Origin: Arenibacter sp041392165
Lineage (GTDB): Bacteria; Bacteroidota; Bacteroidia; Flavobacteriales; Flavobacteriaceae
Reading direction: 5' to 3'
Length of the DNA: 64,000 nt
Assembly (NCBI GenBank): GCA_041392165.1
Contig: JAWKMN010000001.1
Coordinates: forward strand, 248,001 to 312,000
In this document: piece by piece, positions 33,897 through 43,214 of the stretch
How the letters are laid out: each line of letters opens with the position of its first letter
Position numbering within the stretch: position 1 is the stretch's first letter
Translations under genes and position numbers: made by a program
The notes under the pieces: generated by a model
Database searches by the model: none
Seen by the model: the letters and a program-made list of their open reading frames with translations, nothing else
Told to the model about the DNA's origin: nothing

Positions 33897-36815
33897 TTAA
33901 GGGCGATCTACAGGCTTTTTGGTCATGGTATACCAGGTTTCCGTTGACCAAAGGGGTTGGTCATTATCACTTTTAATAGGTTTTTTTATATGTATGTAAA
34001 CTACCCTGTTTTCTTGGATACCATCAATCTCCAAAAACACCTTTTTCCTATCCACGGAAGGGTGCACCGATTTAATTTTGAGATCTTCCACTCCCAATTT
34101 TGGTCCCCCGTAGTCCTCAGTGGCTTGATAATAATATTGCTGTACCTCAAAAGCATCGATGTTCATTGATTCACCGGAAGCTATGGCCTCTGTAAATTCA
34201 ATTTCCATACCATTGCTTTTTGCCCTGACCGCCAACATTTCAAAAGTAGATTTTTCATTATACTTAAAGCGATGTAAGGCATACCAAAGTCGCCCCTCAT
34301 GCCTCCAATTACCGCCAGATCCCACTCCTCCGGCATACAGATTGCCATCAGGGCCCCAGATCGTCCTATTTACTCCGGCGTCCAACCCTTGAATAAAACG
34401 AAAAACAGCCCCCTGTTTTACACCGTCCACCTCATCAATAAACACCCTTTTAATACCGCCATGGGTTACATCTCCATGAATCATCTGATCTTTATAAGGT
34501 CCTAAATTAAGAATAGCGGGCTGACTGGGGCTATTGCTAATTTCTCCATGTGGTAGCCAAACCAAAGGAGGATCTTCCTTATAATCCTTTACCCGCTCCC
34601 AATCCGCATGTTTAAAACCGTAAAATTTTCCCTTTTCCACCCGTACAATCTTACTGGTAGGTATCCAATTTCCTTGGTTGTCCGCTACGTAAAGAGCCCC
34701 ATCGGGTCCTTCGGCAATACCATTGGGGGTCCTAAAGCCCTCGGCTATTACCTCTACTTTACTGCCGTCCTTACTAATTTTCACTACCTTCCCCCTGTCC
34801 TTTACCTCTTTAAATTCCGACCCCAAATCCGTTGCCAGCGTAGCATAAAAACTACCTTCCTTATACACCAATCCAAAAGCAAACTCATGATAGTGGGAGG
34901 TAACGTTCCAAGAATCGCACACTTTTTGATACTCGTCTATTATCTCGTCCCCATCGGTATCCACCAATTTGGTGAGTTCCTGTTTTTGTAGAACATACAG
35001 TTCCCCATCCACCATTTTTATTCCTAAAGGCTCGGCCAATCCTTTGGCTATTTGCTTCACTTCTATAGATTCCGGGTCTTCGGTATTGTAGTTTTTCAAA
35101 ATATACACAGCACCAGAGGCATCCCAGGTACAAATGACCATTTTATCCTTATCTATAAAATCTATCCCGCCTATCCTTGGGTGAAATTCAGCAGGTTTGG
35201 CCTGGAACACATCAAATGAAGGGTGCACAGCATTCAAAGGCATTTGGTCTCCGGGAACCGTACTTGCCCTTTTTGGAACATAAGGCAATAATTTTCGAAA
35301 AGCACCGGAATCATGATAAAATACGGAGTCCGGAACCACTGTAAACTGCTCCCCATCATCGGACCATTGAAGCGAAAGGCCATAACCTCCACCTCCCTGT
35401 TGAAATTGCAGCAAGAATTCATTCCATCCCTTTTCCAATCCTACCTCAGCATCTACGGCCACAGCACCATGATCTCCCCTGTTATCTATTATTTCTGTAC
35501 CGTTAAGTTTCAATACCGAACCATCATCACTAATCAGTCTAAAGGTTTTGTTTACTTTTTTATCAGATTTTATAAACCCTTTAAACTCCATATAGAAATG
35601 CTCGTTGATTTCTCCCAACACCCCAGAAGTAGGCAAATGAATGGCAGGTGCGATCCCATTTAATATTGGCAACGTGCTTTTGGTCAGATCTTCATACAGA
35701 TCACCACTGTCATTTACCAAATAAAAATTTACCGCCGTTCCAGCCTGTTTTACATTTTTATCGCCTTCCCTTCTATCGTCATTATCCAGAATAAAAGTAA
35801 TGTCCGGTGTATTCAGAGCAATATCAACGACCCTTTCCCCGGGTTCCCGCTCACCATCCAAAGACAAAATATAATAGGACATATTCTGCGCCTCGGACCT
35901 TGATATATCCGGATGTGCGGACATCGCAGTCGTGCCCCAATTCCCTGTTCCTCCCAGTCTAATTTTGTCCGCTAGGACATCAACCGTGGCCCAATCAAAA
36001 GGGTATCTCCGGGCAATGGAATCATAAGCGGGACCGACCAGGTTTTCGTTTTGAAGATGGCAGGCACTGCAATCGCTGCCTTCAACCATTTTCTTTCCAT
36101 TGAAGATCATTCCGGTATCATCGGCGATCGGGGACGCCCAATCTGCCGGAACCGGATTAAAATACGTCTGGACCACCGTATTTTGGGAGAGCTGCAATCC
36201 AATATTATTTTCCTCCCTTTTTCCTCCTTTCAGGACCTCCTTGAATTTCAATTTATGGTCAATGCCATAATTCAATACCGGTACCAGATCCTTGAAAGAA
36301 CCTTCAAGAACAGTAAAGCTCCTGACCAATCCTGAACGACCTTCTTCAACAGTATACTCGGGAATTTCACGAATCTTGACCGATTTCCCACTTGTTGTTA
36401 TCAGCTCAAAGTCTATTCCCACTTGACCATTAACGAAGGAATAACCCAAATAATTAATATTGGGAATTTCCTCTCCAGCCCGACTTTTTATCCTCCATTG
36501 GGTTTGTTGGGAATCATCCTGTACATAGGTAAATCCATAACTGCTAGGTTGTATACCATGTGCAGTGGTATAAACGGCCCCATCATAATTAACCCCTCCC
36601 TTCCATACTTTGTATAAATTCCCCGATTGCAGGTCATAACAGGCATACAAATCCTTGTTCAGGGCCACCGTCAACATCCGTGGCCGTTTATCCATGACCG
36701 ACCTAAACACCCATGTATCAATGGGTCTATCATAGACTACCTTCTGTTCACATGAAAAATTAAGAACTATAAAAAACAGGATAAAGGACAGGCGGAAAAT
36801 TGGAGTTTTTTTCAT
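33897..36815 (-). CDS. Cytochrome c / PA14 / beta-propeller lipoprotein
   Basis: 972 residues. Lipoprotein signal with Cys22 (LNFSC). A haem c-binding CxxCH occurs as SDCSACHLQNENLVG near residue 250, followed by an Met-containing cytochrome tail (WGTTAMSAHPDISRSEAQN). A PA14-like domain follows at ~405-470 (FRLISDDGSVLKLNGTEI), then an NHL/sorbosone-dehydrogenase-like beta-propeller from ~530 (GIDFIDKDKMVICTWDASG, GFRTPNGIAEGPDGALYVAD). This architecture is common in Planctomycetes and marine Bacteroidota and is thought to oxidise sugars with electrons going to cytochrome c. It is divergent from a Tat Gfo/Idh gene, probably working on the same substrate. Needs CcsBA-type haem ligation and, ultimately, the haem made by the hem genes. 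Confidence 0.85.
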   Translation of the reverse strand: MKKTPIFRLSFILFFIVLNFSCEQKVVYDRPIDTWVFRSVMDKRPRMLTVALNKDLYACYDLQSGNLYKVWKGGVNYDGAVYTTAHGIQPSSYGFTYVQDDSQQTQWRIKSRAGEEIPNINYLGYSFVNGQVGIDFELITTSGKSVKIREIPEYTVEEGRSGLVRSFTVLEGSFKDLVPVLNYGIDHKLKFKEVLKGGKREENNIGLQLSQNTVVQTYFNPVPADWASPIADDTGMIFNGKKMVEGSDCSACHLQNENLVGPAYDSIARRYPFDWATVDVLADKIRLGGTGNWGTTAMSAHPDISRSEAQNMSYYILSLDGEREPGERVVDIALNTPDITFILDNDDRREGDKNVKQAGTAVNFYLVNDSGDLYEDLTKSTLPILNGIAPAIHLPTSGVLGEINEHFYMEFKGFIKSDKKVNKTFRLISDDGSVLKLNGTEIIDNRGDHGAVAVDAEVGLEKGWNEFLLQFQQGGGGYGLSLQWSDDGEQFTVVPDSVFYHDSGAFRKLLPYVPKRASTVPGDQMPLNAVHPSFDVFQAKPAEFHPRIGGIDFIDKDKMVICTWDASGAVYILKNYNTEDPESIEVKQIAKGLAEPLGIKMVDGELYVLQKQELTKLVDTDGDEIIDEYQKVCDSWNVTSHYHEFAFGLVYKEGSFYATLATDLGSEFKEVKDRGKVVKISKDGSKVEVIAEGFRTPNGIAEGPDGALYVADNQGNWIPTSKIVRVEKGKFYGFKHADWERVKDYKEDPPLVWLPHGEISNSPSQPAILNLGPYKDQMIHGDVTHGGIKRVFIDEVDGVKQGAVFRFIQGLDAGVNRTIWGPDGNLYAGGVGSGGNWRHEGRLWYALHRFKYNEKSTFEMLAVRAKSNGMEIEFTEAIASGESMNIDAFEVQQYYYQATEDYGGPKLGVEDLKIKSVHPSVDRKKVFLEIDGIQENRVVYIHIKKPIKSDNDQPLWSTETWYTMTKKPVDRP

Positions 36816-37129
36816 TTTTAACTATAAATTAGGTCTTTTAAGTAAAAATTAAGAGGACAAGATATAATAAGTTTGCAAATAAACCGACATCTGCTTAAAC
36901 GATTAAAGCCAATATTTCCACATGTTCCCAATCGTTATATAGTTCTGTTAAGCCACTAACAATCAATATATAAAATCTACAAAACCCCTCTACATAAAAC
37001 ATAGTTTTAAGGTTAGAACCAATAAATTAACAAAAAATATAGAAATTTATTAAAACATCCTTATGTGGAATACAAAAAATTAATTTAAATTCAAATCCAT
37101 TTTAAAAAAATAGAAAACTTTCAAAAATT
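36816..37129. other. Divergent promoter region between cytochrome/PA14 gene and Gfo/Idh gene
   Basis: 314 AT-rich bases. TAAGTTTG at 36868-36875 on the plus strand fits TAnnTTTG but would give a 250-base leader to the Gfo/Idh gene. No open frame or hairpin of note. Confidence 0.4.
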
Positions 37130-38584
37130 ATGTCCAAAAAAAAGACTGCATTTAGTAACAATTCGCGAAGAAATTTTATTAAAGGTACCGGCCTGGCAAC
37201 TGCCGGATTCATGATCGTCCCAAGACACGTATTGGGAGGCCCGGGTTATGTTGCCCCAAGTGACAAATTAAATATTGCCGGTATTGGTGCCGGTGGTAAA
37301 GGTAGGAGCGATATTGCTTCCTTCGCTGAAAGCCCCAATGTTAATATTGTAGGACTTTGCGATGTGGATGACAGACAGGCCGTCGAGTCCAGAAAATCGT
37401 TCCCAAAGGCAAAATACTATGCCGATTTTAGGAAAATGTTGGAAAGTGAAAAAGACAATATTGATGCGGTATCGGTATCGACCCCGGATCACAATCATGC
37501 CGTTGCTGCCTATATGGCAATGTCCATGGGCAAGCATGTCTACGTTCAAAAGCCACTGACACATGATATTTGGGAAGCAAGAATGCTTACCGAAGCAGCA
37601 AAAAAATTCAAGGTAGTTACCCAAATGGGAAACCAAGGTGGATCTGGTGATGGCGTTCGAAAAATGAAAGAACTTTATGACACAGGTATCATAGGCGATG
37701 TACATACCGTAAAATGTTGGACCAACAGGGCCATATGGCCTCAAGCTCTACAAACACCGACCAAAAAAGACAAAATACCAAAGGGATTAAATTGGGACCT
37801 GTGGTTGGGTACGGCCGAAATGCGCGATTATAACGATGCCTATCTTCCATTTGACTGGAGAGGCTGGTCCGATTTTGGGACTGGGGCATTAGGTGATATG
37901 GCCTGCCATATCATGGATCCGGTATACAGGATCCTACCTATTCTCTATCCCAACCAAGTGGAATGCAGTGTTTCCGATTCCTTTAAAGGCAAATTTGAAA
38001 CAGCTGATTATCCAAAGAGTTTCCCCAATTCCAGTAAAATACATCTAAGTTACCCAAGAACCGATGGTAAGGGTACTGTTAAAGTTACCTGGATGGACGG
38101 TGGACTCCTGCCAGAAAGACCGGATGAAATGGGGGATGACGAAGCTTTGGGCAACTGGGACGGTGGAGTACTATTTATTGGTACCAAAGGCAAATTATTG
38201 GCCGACTGTTATGGCGCCAACCCAAGATTGCTCCCATTGTCCTTAAACGAACAGTTCGAAGTTGCCGAAACTATTGCCAGAGTTCCTGAAGGCCACTACC
38301 TACAGTGGGTAAACGCCTGTATAGCAGGTTATGGCAATGCCGAAACCAGTTCTTCATTCGATTATGCCGGTCCGTTTACCGAAAGTATCCTTATTGGTAA
38401 CCTAGCGCTAAAAGCTTATTTTGAAGTGGATCCCAATGCCGATAAGGGCAGCTTCTGGGGAGGCTCAAAATACAACGGAAGAAAACGTTTATTGTGGGAT
38501 GCAGAAAATATGCGGGTCACCAACTTCGAACCTGCCAATAAATACGTAAAACGTAACTATAGGGCAGGATATTCTTTGGGATAG
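37130..38584 (+). CDS. Tat-exported Gfo/Idh/MocA family oxidoreductase
   Basis: 484 residues. Tat motif SRRNFIKGTGLATAG near residue 12, then the shared segment VPRHVLGGPGYVAPSDKLN. Rossmann fingerprint IAGIGAGGKG, the QKP motif in HVYVQKPLTHDIWEA, FDWRGWSDFGTGALGDMACHIMD in the substrate domain, and a C-terminus RRNYRAGYSLG-like (VKRNYRAGYSLG). Paralogue of 1585-3048, differing mainly in substrate-pocket segments. Presumed periplasmic NAD(P)-bound sugar oxidoreductase. A strong terminator follows. Confidence 0.92.
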   Translation: MSKKKTAFSNNSRRNFIKGTGLATAGFMIVPRHVLGGPGYVAPSDKLNIAGIGAGGKGRSDIASFAESPNVNIVGLCDVDDRQAVESRKSFPKAKYYADFRKMLESEKDNIDAVSVSTPDHNHAVAAYMAMSMGKHVYVQKPLTHDIWEARMLTEAAKKFKVVTQMGNQGGSGDGVRKMKELYDTGIIGDVHTVKCWTNRAIWPQALQTPTKKDKIPKGLNWDLWLGTAEMRDYNDAYLPFDWRGWSDFGTGALGDMACHIMDPVYRILPILYPNQVECSVSDSFKGKFETADYPKSFPNSSKIHLSYPRTDGKGTVKVTWMDGGLLPERPDEMGDDEALGNWDGGVLFIGTKGKLLADCYGANPRLLPLSLNEQFEVAETIARVPEGHYLQWVNACIAGYGNAETSSSFDYAGPFTESILIGNLALKAYFEVDPNADKGSFWGGSKYNGRKRLLWDAENMRVTNFEPANKYVKRNYRAGYSLG

Positions 38585-38607
38585 ACCCTTTATATTGAAC
38601 TAAAAGC

Positions 38608-38657
38608 ACCGGACCGGATAAGTATTGTTACAAATACTTATTTAGGTCCGGTTTTTT
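38608..38657 (+). terminator. Rho-independent terminator of the Gfo/Idh gene
   Basis: Outer stem ACCGGACC / GGTCCGGT, inner stem ATAAGTATT / AATACTTAT, 6-base loop, followed by six T. Begins 24 bases past the stop. Confidence 0.9.
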
Positions 38658-38671
38658 ATGCTACCTCACCC

Positions 38672-38766
38672 AGAACTGCTAAAAAACGCAGTTCTGACCT
38701 CTCCAAAGGAGAGGTAAAATTAGAAACCCTGTCTTACGAACAGGCAGGTCCGACCGGAAAGGTCGA
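38672..38766. repeat. Cluster of three small hairpins (REP-like)
   Basis: AGAACTGC/GCAGTTCT (38672-38695), ACCTCTCC-aaa-GGAGAGGT (38698-38716) and CGACCGGAAAGGTCG near 38752-38766. All are perfect stems in an intergenic gap just after a terminator, like known extragenic palindromes. Confidence 0.6.
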
Positions 38767-38823
38767 AAAATCATTGTATTGAATAATTTCAAGCCTTTAT
38801 TATCCAGTTATAAGGTGATGCCC

Positions 38824-38831
38824 TACCTTTG
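38824..38831 (+). promoter_or_regulatory. -7 promoter element upstream of thiL
   Basis: TACCTTTG fits TAnnTTTG, 255 bases before the preferred thiL start. A long leader is implied if it drives thiL. Confidence 0.4.
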
Positions 38832-39085
38832 CCAATCTGTAATTTTATTGTGGTTACTTTAGGTTTTATGCACTTTGGGTATCCGCTGTTGAGGGTGGCA
38901 GTGGACAGTGAAATCTTTTTTGCGAACTGTAAACTGCTACTGCACACTCATCTTCTAGCCCTTGCCAAGGAATTCCGTTCCAAAACCCATGCATGTACGG
39001 CAAAGGTAGGCATGTAATTTCATTGCATATTAGTTTAGTTATTACAAAAAAGGAATATTATGGATTTACTACTTATTTTTGCTGC

Positions 39086-40129
39086 ATGATAGAAGACAAG
39101 AATCAAGAAAGAACGGGACTGGATCAATTGGGAGAGTTTGAATTGATAAAACACCTTACCAAAAATTTCACCTTACAGCATCCCTCCTCCATAAAAGGAA
39201 TAGGCGATGATGCGGCCGTATTGGATTTTAAGGACAAACAGGCTGTGATATCTACGGATCTTTTGATAGAAGGAGTACATTTCGACCTCAGCTATATGCC
39301 CCTGAAACACTTAGGCTATAAATCGGTCATGGTAAACCTATCAGATATCTATGCCATGAACGCCACGGCCACGCAAATAACCGTTTCCATTGCCGTTTCC
39401 AATAGATTCCCTTTGGAAGCCCTGGAAGAATTTTATAGTGGAGTGGCCTTGGCCTGTGACATCTACAAGGTAGACCTAGTGGGCGGGGACACCACTTCCT
39501 CAACCAAGGGAATGTTGGTCAGTGTTACCGCCATAGGAGAAGCCAAGAAGGAAAATATTGTATACAGAAGTGGGGCCAAACCCAATGACCTATTAGTGGT
39601 TTCCGGAGACTTAGGGAGTGCCTACTGCGGCCTGCAGGTTTTGGAAAGGGAGAAGGAGGTTTTCAAAGTAAATCCGAACAACCAGCCCGACCTATCCCCA
39701 TACACCTATATTGTAGAGCGTCAATTAAAGCCCGAGGCCCGAAAGGATGTAAAAGGCTTGTTGGAGAAGTTGGGGATACTCCCTACTTCCATGATCGATA
39801 TCAGTGACGGTCTTTCCTCCGAAATTTTGCACCTATGTGATAAAAGTGAGGTTGGCTGTAATTTATTCGAGGATAAAATTCCGTTGGATCCTACGGTAAT
39901 TTCTACATGCGAAGAATTTAAAATGGACGGCACATTGGTAGCCTTAAGTGGAGGTGAGGATTATGAATTATTGTTCACCATAGACCAAAAAGACTTTCCT
40001 AAAATAAAGGGCAATCCACATTTTACCGTAGTGGGCCATATGACGGATAAGAATGAAGGGACTCATTTAATTTCCAGGAGCAATACCAAAATTCCGCTTA
40101 CTGCCCAAGGTTGGAATTCCTTTTCATAA
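39086..40129 (+). CDS. thiL: Thiamine-monophosphate kinase
   Basis: 347 residues from ATG 39086 (MIEDKNQERTGLDQLGEFEL); an upstream in-frame ATG at 38993 adds an unlike, low-complexity stretch. It phosphorylates thiamine monophosphate to the diphosphate cofactor with ATP. AIR-synthase-fold marks: GIGDDAAVLDFKDKQAVIST, NLSDIYAMNATATQITVSI, LVGGDTTSSTKGMLVSVTAIG, DISDGLSSEILHLC and LSGGEDYELLFTI. The only thiamine gene here. Confidence 0.96.
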   Translation: MIEDKNQERTGLDQLGEFELIKHLTKNFTLQHPSSIKGIGDDAAVLDFKDKQAVISTDLLIEGVHFDLSYMPLKHLGYKSVMVNLSDIYAMNATATQITVSIAVSNRFPLEALEEFYSGVALACDIYKVDLVGGDTTSSTKGMLVSVTAIGEAKKENIVYRSGAKPNDLLVVSGDLGSAYCGLQVLEREKEVFKVNPNNQPDLSPYTYIVERQLKPEARKDVKGLLEKLGILPTSMIDISDGLSSEILHLCDKSEVGCNLFEDKIPLDPTVISTCEEFKMDGTLVALSGGEDYELLFTIDQKDFPKIKGNPHFTVVGHMTDKNEGTHLISRSNTKIPLTAQGWNSFS

Positions 40130-40308
40130 AGGAAAGGGAGCTACAGGTATTTTTAAGAAAAAAGAATTCCCGAAAACCAAGAACGTTCCTTTCTTGACTG
40201 TCGTGGGGCGCAAGACAGCCAGGAATATGGGCGTTCCAATAATTTACGGGAATAACTTCAAAAAATTCCTATACCGCTTAAGGTCGGAATTAAGTTGCCA
40301 AGCACAGT

Positions 40309-40563
40309 TTAAGCCACCTGTTGGGCGGCGGCCCTATGTCTTTTCTGATAAATATCTTGTAACGTATTGTTGATATCCTGCAATTCCGGAGTCAAGATGG
40401 ATAGATTTCCACTTACATCTGTGGTCACCTCTTTATTGCAGTGAACACATTTATATTCTTTAATGTGGAGGGTAACCTTCTTGGATACAATGTAGTGGTG
40501 TCCAAAAATACTGCAACAAATTGCGCTGAGCTTTGTTCCATAATCTGTCATAACTTTCTTCAT
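40309..40563 (-). CDS. Small zinc-ribbon-like hypothetical protein
   Basis: 84 residues. A single CxxC pair (YKCVHCNKEVTTD) and a cysteine-histidine cluster before it (AICCSIFGHHYIVS) suggest a small metal-binding fold, followed by a helical tail. The pattern of a CFGHxY-like segment and KCxxCxKE recurs in short flavobacterial proteins, but I know no function. It stands alone after thiL on the opposite strand. Confidence 0.7.
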   Translation of the reverse strand: MKKVMTDYGTKLSAICCSIFGHHYIVSKKVTLHIKEYKCVHCNKEVTTDVSGNLSILTPELQDINNTLQDIYQKRHRAAAQQVA

Positions 40564-41095
40564 AATGCAGGTTTTTAGGTGGCATTGGTAAGGTATAGGG
40601 GACCGTAAAATGCAAAAATTAAAATTTAGGTTAACAGTTAAAAATACTTATTAAATGACTTTCAGATAATTAACGCCAACACCCTTTCTTTTATTGAGTG
40701 TCAATTGTATTTTTTTCGTTATTTTTTAGAAAAATTTAATTTTTTCGATGAACTGCACCTATTGGGCGTTTATACACCTATTTTAAACCAGTTGGTCCGT
40801 ATATTGTTTTCGGCGACAATGGAGCTGTACACTAAGGGAAGTTGCCATACGACCTTTAATTTTGGGATCCCGGATGTTGGATGGTTTTCCTGTAAAAATG
40901 AATTTTTGGACGGAATCTCCAAAATTAAAAGTTCTTTTTCGTCCGACTAGGGCAGTCGGCACAATACGGATAATTCCTTATAATATCATTTACAATAAGG
41001 ACCTCCTTTTTTTCCTCACTCGAAACTACCTTAAATGGCAGTTCCTACCCTGCCTACCGGCAAAGGTGGGTATGCTGCTAATATAGCCTACAAAC
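40564..41095. other. Intergenic stretch with a possible gene relic
   Basis: A minus-strand frame is open from 40946 to TAA at 40770 without a start codon; it reads SDEKELLILEIPSKNSFLQE and on to NIRTNWFKIGV and looks like the end of a protein. No named family. Nothing else seen. Confidence 0.3.
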
Positions 41096-42394
41096 TTACT
41101 TTCGCGCATTCATCAACTCTTCGATCTCTTCCACCTCAATTGGAATGTTGGCCATAAGGTTAAAGGGAGCCCCTTTTTCCTGGATAACCACATCGTCTTC
41201 CAAACGAATCCCCATTTTTTCCTCCGGAATATAAATCCCGGGTTCTACGGTATATACCATATGGGCCACCATAGGTGTTTTAAGTGCACCGTAATCGTGG
41301 GTATTCAACCCAATATGATGGCTGGTACCGTGCATAAAATATTTTTTATAGGCCGGCCAGTCTTTGTCCTCATTTTGCACATCGGCCTTGTCCAATAATC
41401 CCAATCCCAAGAGTTCAGAGGTCATTAATTTACCCACTTCCTTATGATATTCGGCCCACATGGTGCCCGGCACCAACATGGCAGTGGCCCCGTTCTTTAC
41501 CCGAAGTACCGCTTCATAAACCGCTCTCTGCCTAGGGGTAAACCTGCCGTTTACGGGAATAGTACGGGTAAGGTCGCTGGAATAGTTGGCGTACTCGGCC
41601 GCTACGTCCATCAATAGCATATCCCCATCCATGCACTCGCGGTTGTTCTCTATATAATGTAGGACATTGGCATTGTTGCCCGAAGCAATAATGGGCGTAT
41701 AGGCAAAGCCCTTGGACCTATTGCGGATAAATTCGTGCAGCAGCTCGGCTTCGATCTCATATTCCATAACCCCGGGCCTTACAAAGCCCAATAGGCGCCT
41801 AAACCCTTTTTCGGTAATATTACATGCGGTTTGCATAATGGCAATTTCCTCAGGTTCCTTTACACCCCTTATTTCTTGCAAAATAGGACTGCTCTTGGCC
41901 CATAGGTGAGCAGGATACTGCTGTTTGCATTTTAATATAAACCTATCTTCCCTGGTTTGGGTCTCCACCGCCTGACGATAATGCTCATTCGTATTAAAAT
42001 ATACGATTTCCGCTTCTGTCATTAGATCAAAAAAGAGCTTATCAAAATCTGTCAACCAATAAATAGTTTCTATACCGGATACTTCCGTAGCTTTTTCCTT
42101 GGTCAACTTTTCGCCTTCCCAAACCGCAATATGGGCATTTGTCTCCCTTACGAACAGGACCTCCCTATGCTTTTTCTCCATAGCATCCGGGAACAACAAC
42201 AAAATAGTTTCCTCCTGGTCGGCACCGCTTAAATAAAACAGATCCCTGTTCTGTTCAAAAGGCATGGTACTGTCGGCCCCAATAGGGTAAATATCGTTGG
42301 AGTTAAATACGGCAATACTTTTTGGCTTCATTCCGGCCACAAACTTCTTGCGGTTCTTTACAAACAAGTTGTTATCTATTGGCTGATATTTCAT
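41096..42394 (-). CDS. pepP: Xaa-Pro aminopeptidase (aminopeptidase P, M24B)
   Basis: 432 residues. It removes N-terminal residues before proline with a dinuclear metal centre. The N-terminal creatinase-like domain contains FYLSGADQEETILLLF. Metal ligands: Asp in LLMDVAAEYANYSSDLTRT (two Asp), His in MHGTSHHIGLNTHDYG, Glu in YTVEPGIYIPEE and Glu in MGIRLEDDVVI. No signal peptide, so cytoplasmic. Confidence 0.95.
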   Translation of the reverse strand: MKYQPIDNNLFVKNRKKFVAGMKPKSIAVFNSNDIYPIGADSTMPFEQNRDLFYLSGADQEETILLLFPDAMEKKHREVLFVRETNAHIAVWEGEKLTKEKATEVSGIETIYWLTDFDKLFFDLMTEAEIVYFNTNEHYRQAVETQTREDRFILKCKQQYPAHLWAKSSPILQEIRGVKEPEEIAIMQTACNITEKGFRRLLGFVRPGVMEYEIEAELLHEFIRNRSKGFAYTPIIASGNNANVLHYIENNRECMDGDMLLMDVAAEYANYSSDLTRTIPVNGRFTPRQRAVYEAVLRVKNGATAMLVPGTMWAEYHKEVGKLMTSELLGLGLLDKADVQNEDKDWPAYKKYFMHGTSHHIGLNTHDYGALKTPMVAHMVYTVEPGIYIPEEKMGIRLEDDVVIQEKGAPFNLMANIPIEVEEIEELMNARK

Positions 42395-42411
42395 TTCTCT
42401 GAATTTGTTGT

Positions 42412-42419
42412 CAAATTTA
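42412..42419 (-). promoter_or_regulatory. -7 promoter element of pepP
   Basis: Minus-strand TAAATTTG fits TAnnTTTG, 17 bases before the pepP start. Confidence 0.5.
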
Positions 42420-42520
42420 AGAATTAGGAAATGCTTTACCCACTAACCGTTAAATGAATTTTAAAAACTACCATTTACACGGAGGGTAACTCCAATTTAT
42501 AATGAACTCATCTTATTTTT

Positions 42521-42619
42521 TTACTCGATAATCGAGATTTAAATGCTACAACGCTTGCGCCGAAATCAAACTTGAATTTCATTTCAATGCCTCGTGGGCT
42601 TGCCCAGAGGTAGTTTACT
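42521..42619 (-). repeat. Dispersed intergenic repeat, copy 2
   Basis: Plus strand reads TTACTCGATAATCGAGATTT, then GCTACAACGCTTGCGCCGAA and ends GGGCTTGCCCAGAGGTAGTT. It is the reverse complement of the copy at 33701-33798. The copy abuts the toxin relic at 42625. Confidence 0.75.
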
Positions 42620-42624
42620 GAAAA

Positions 42625-42696
42625 ATGGAAAATGACTGCGTAGAAATCGTTAGGATTTTGCACCAACGAACGGATATTAAAAAACGAATGAAATAA
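42625..42696 (+). pseudogene. Relic of a RelE/ParE-type toxin gene (C-terminal end)
   Basis: 24 codons ATG-TAA read MENDCVEIVRILHQRTDIKK then RMK. The IVRILHQR-x-D segment is characteristic of the last strand of ParE/RelE toxins. The rest of the gene and any antitoxin are missing; the preceding bases belong to a dispersed repeat, so the 5' part may have been replaced. Confidence 0.4.
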
Positions 42697-42848
42697 ATAA
42701 ACTACACCCAGTATATGGGCAGTTATGGCCGATTGGACTACAGTCGAATCCGCCCGATAGCTATTTGCCGGCGCAAGTGCTTAACCAAACATTTTCTCAT
42801 TGGAAAACAATTGGGGAGAACAGACCATAACGGAAACCCTTATTACCT

Positions 42849-43214
42849 TCAGGATAATTGATCTATATTGACCTTGATCATATAGCTCCAGAGCAATGCC
42901 GCCCATAACCATAGTATAAACAGATATACCAGAATAAGCAGTACTTTGGATCGGGTAATTTTTTGGATATAGTACCAGGCCACGGCACCGAACACAAAAC
43001 CAAAGGACCATAACATCCCCACCATAATAACACTGGACCAGACCCAATCACCTTGCCATTCATTAAGTGAGGGGTAGGATATAAACAGGAAAGAAACGGG
43101 ATAATACAACATTCCTCCCAAAGCTCCCATACTTACAAGGCCGGCTATTGCAGTTATAAAAAAAGCAATTAAAGAGAATTTAATATTAAAGGACCAGCTT
43201 TTCCAGAATACCAT
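42849..43214 (-). CDS. Small membrane protein, hypothetical
   Basis: 121 residues with four predicted membrane segments: FSLIAFFITAIAGLVSMGAL, LYYPVSFLFI, VIMVGMLWSFGFVFGAVAWY and VLLILVYLFILWLWAALLWS. No recognisable motif or family. Single gene, divergent from the sdh operon. The amphipathic tail ends in NIDQLS. Confidence 0.65.
   Translation of the reverse strand: MVFWKSWSFNIKFSLIAFFITAIAGLVSMGALGGMLYYPVSFLFISYPSLNEWQGDWVWSSVIMVGMLWSFGFVFGAVAWYYIQKITRSKVLLILVYLFILWLWAALLWSYMIKVNIDQLS

Larger units (their letters stand above)
38585..39085. other. Intergenic stretch: terminator, hairpin repeats, thiL promoter
   Basis: Holds the terminator at 38608-38657, the hairpin cluster at 38672-38766 and a -7 element TACCTTTG at 38824-38831. 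The rest up to thiL (~250 bases) has no gene I can support; a second TAnnTTTG match (TATTTTTG, 39074-39081) is too close to the thiL ATG to be used for it. Confidence 0.5.
42395..42848. other. Intergenic stretch: dispersed repeat and a toxin-gene relic
   Basis: Contains the pepP promoter, the repeat at 42521-42619 and the ParE/RelE-like C-terminal relic at 42625-42696. The remaining ~150 bases show no gene. Confidence 0.45.

Noticed and set aside
38993..39085. Upstream start for thiL
   Set aside because: The added 31 residues are unlike ThiL, and the ATG at 39086 gives the normal N-terminus.
40705..40950. Plus-strand ORF MYFFRYFLEKFNFF
   Set aside because: AT-rich, no start signal, no family; the opposite strand is more protein-like.
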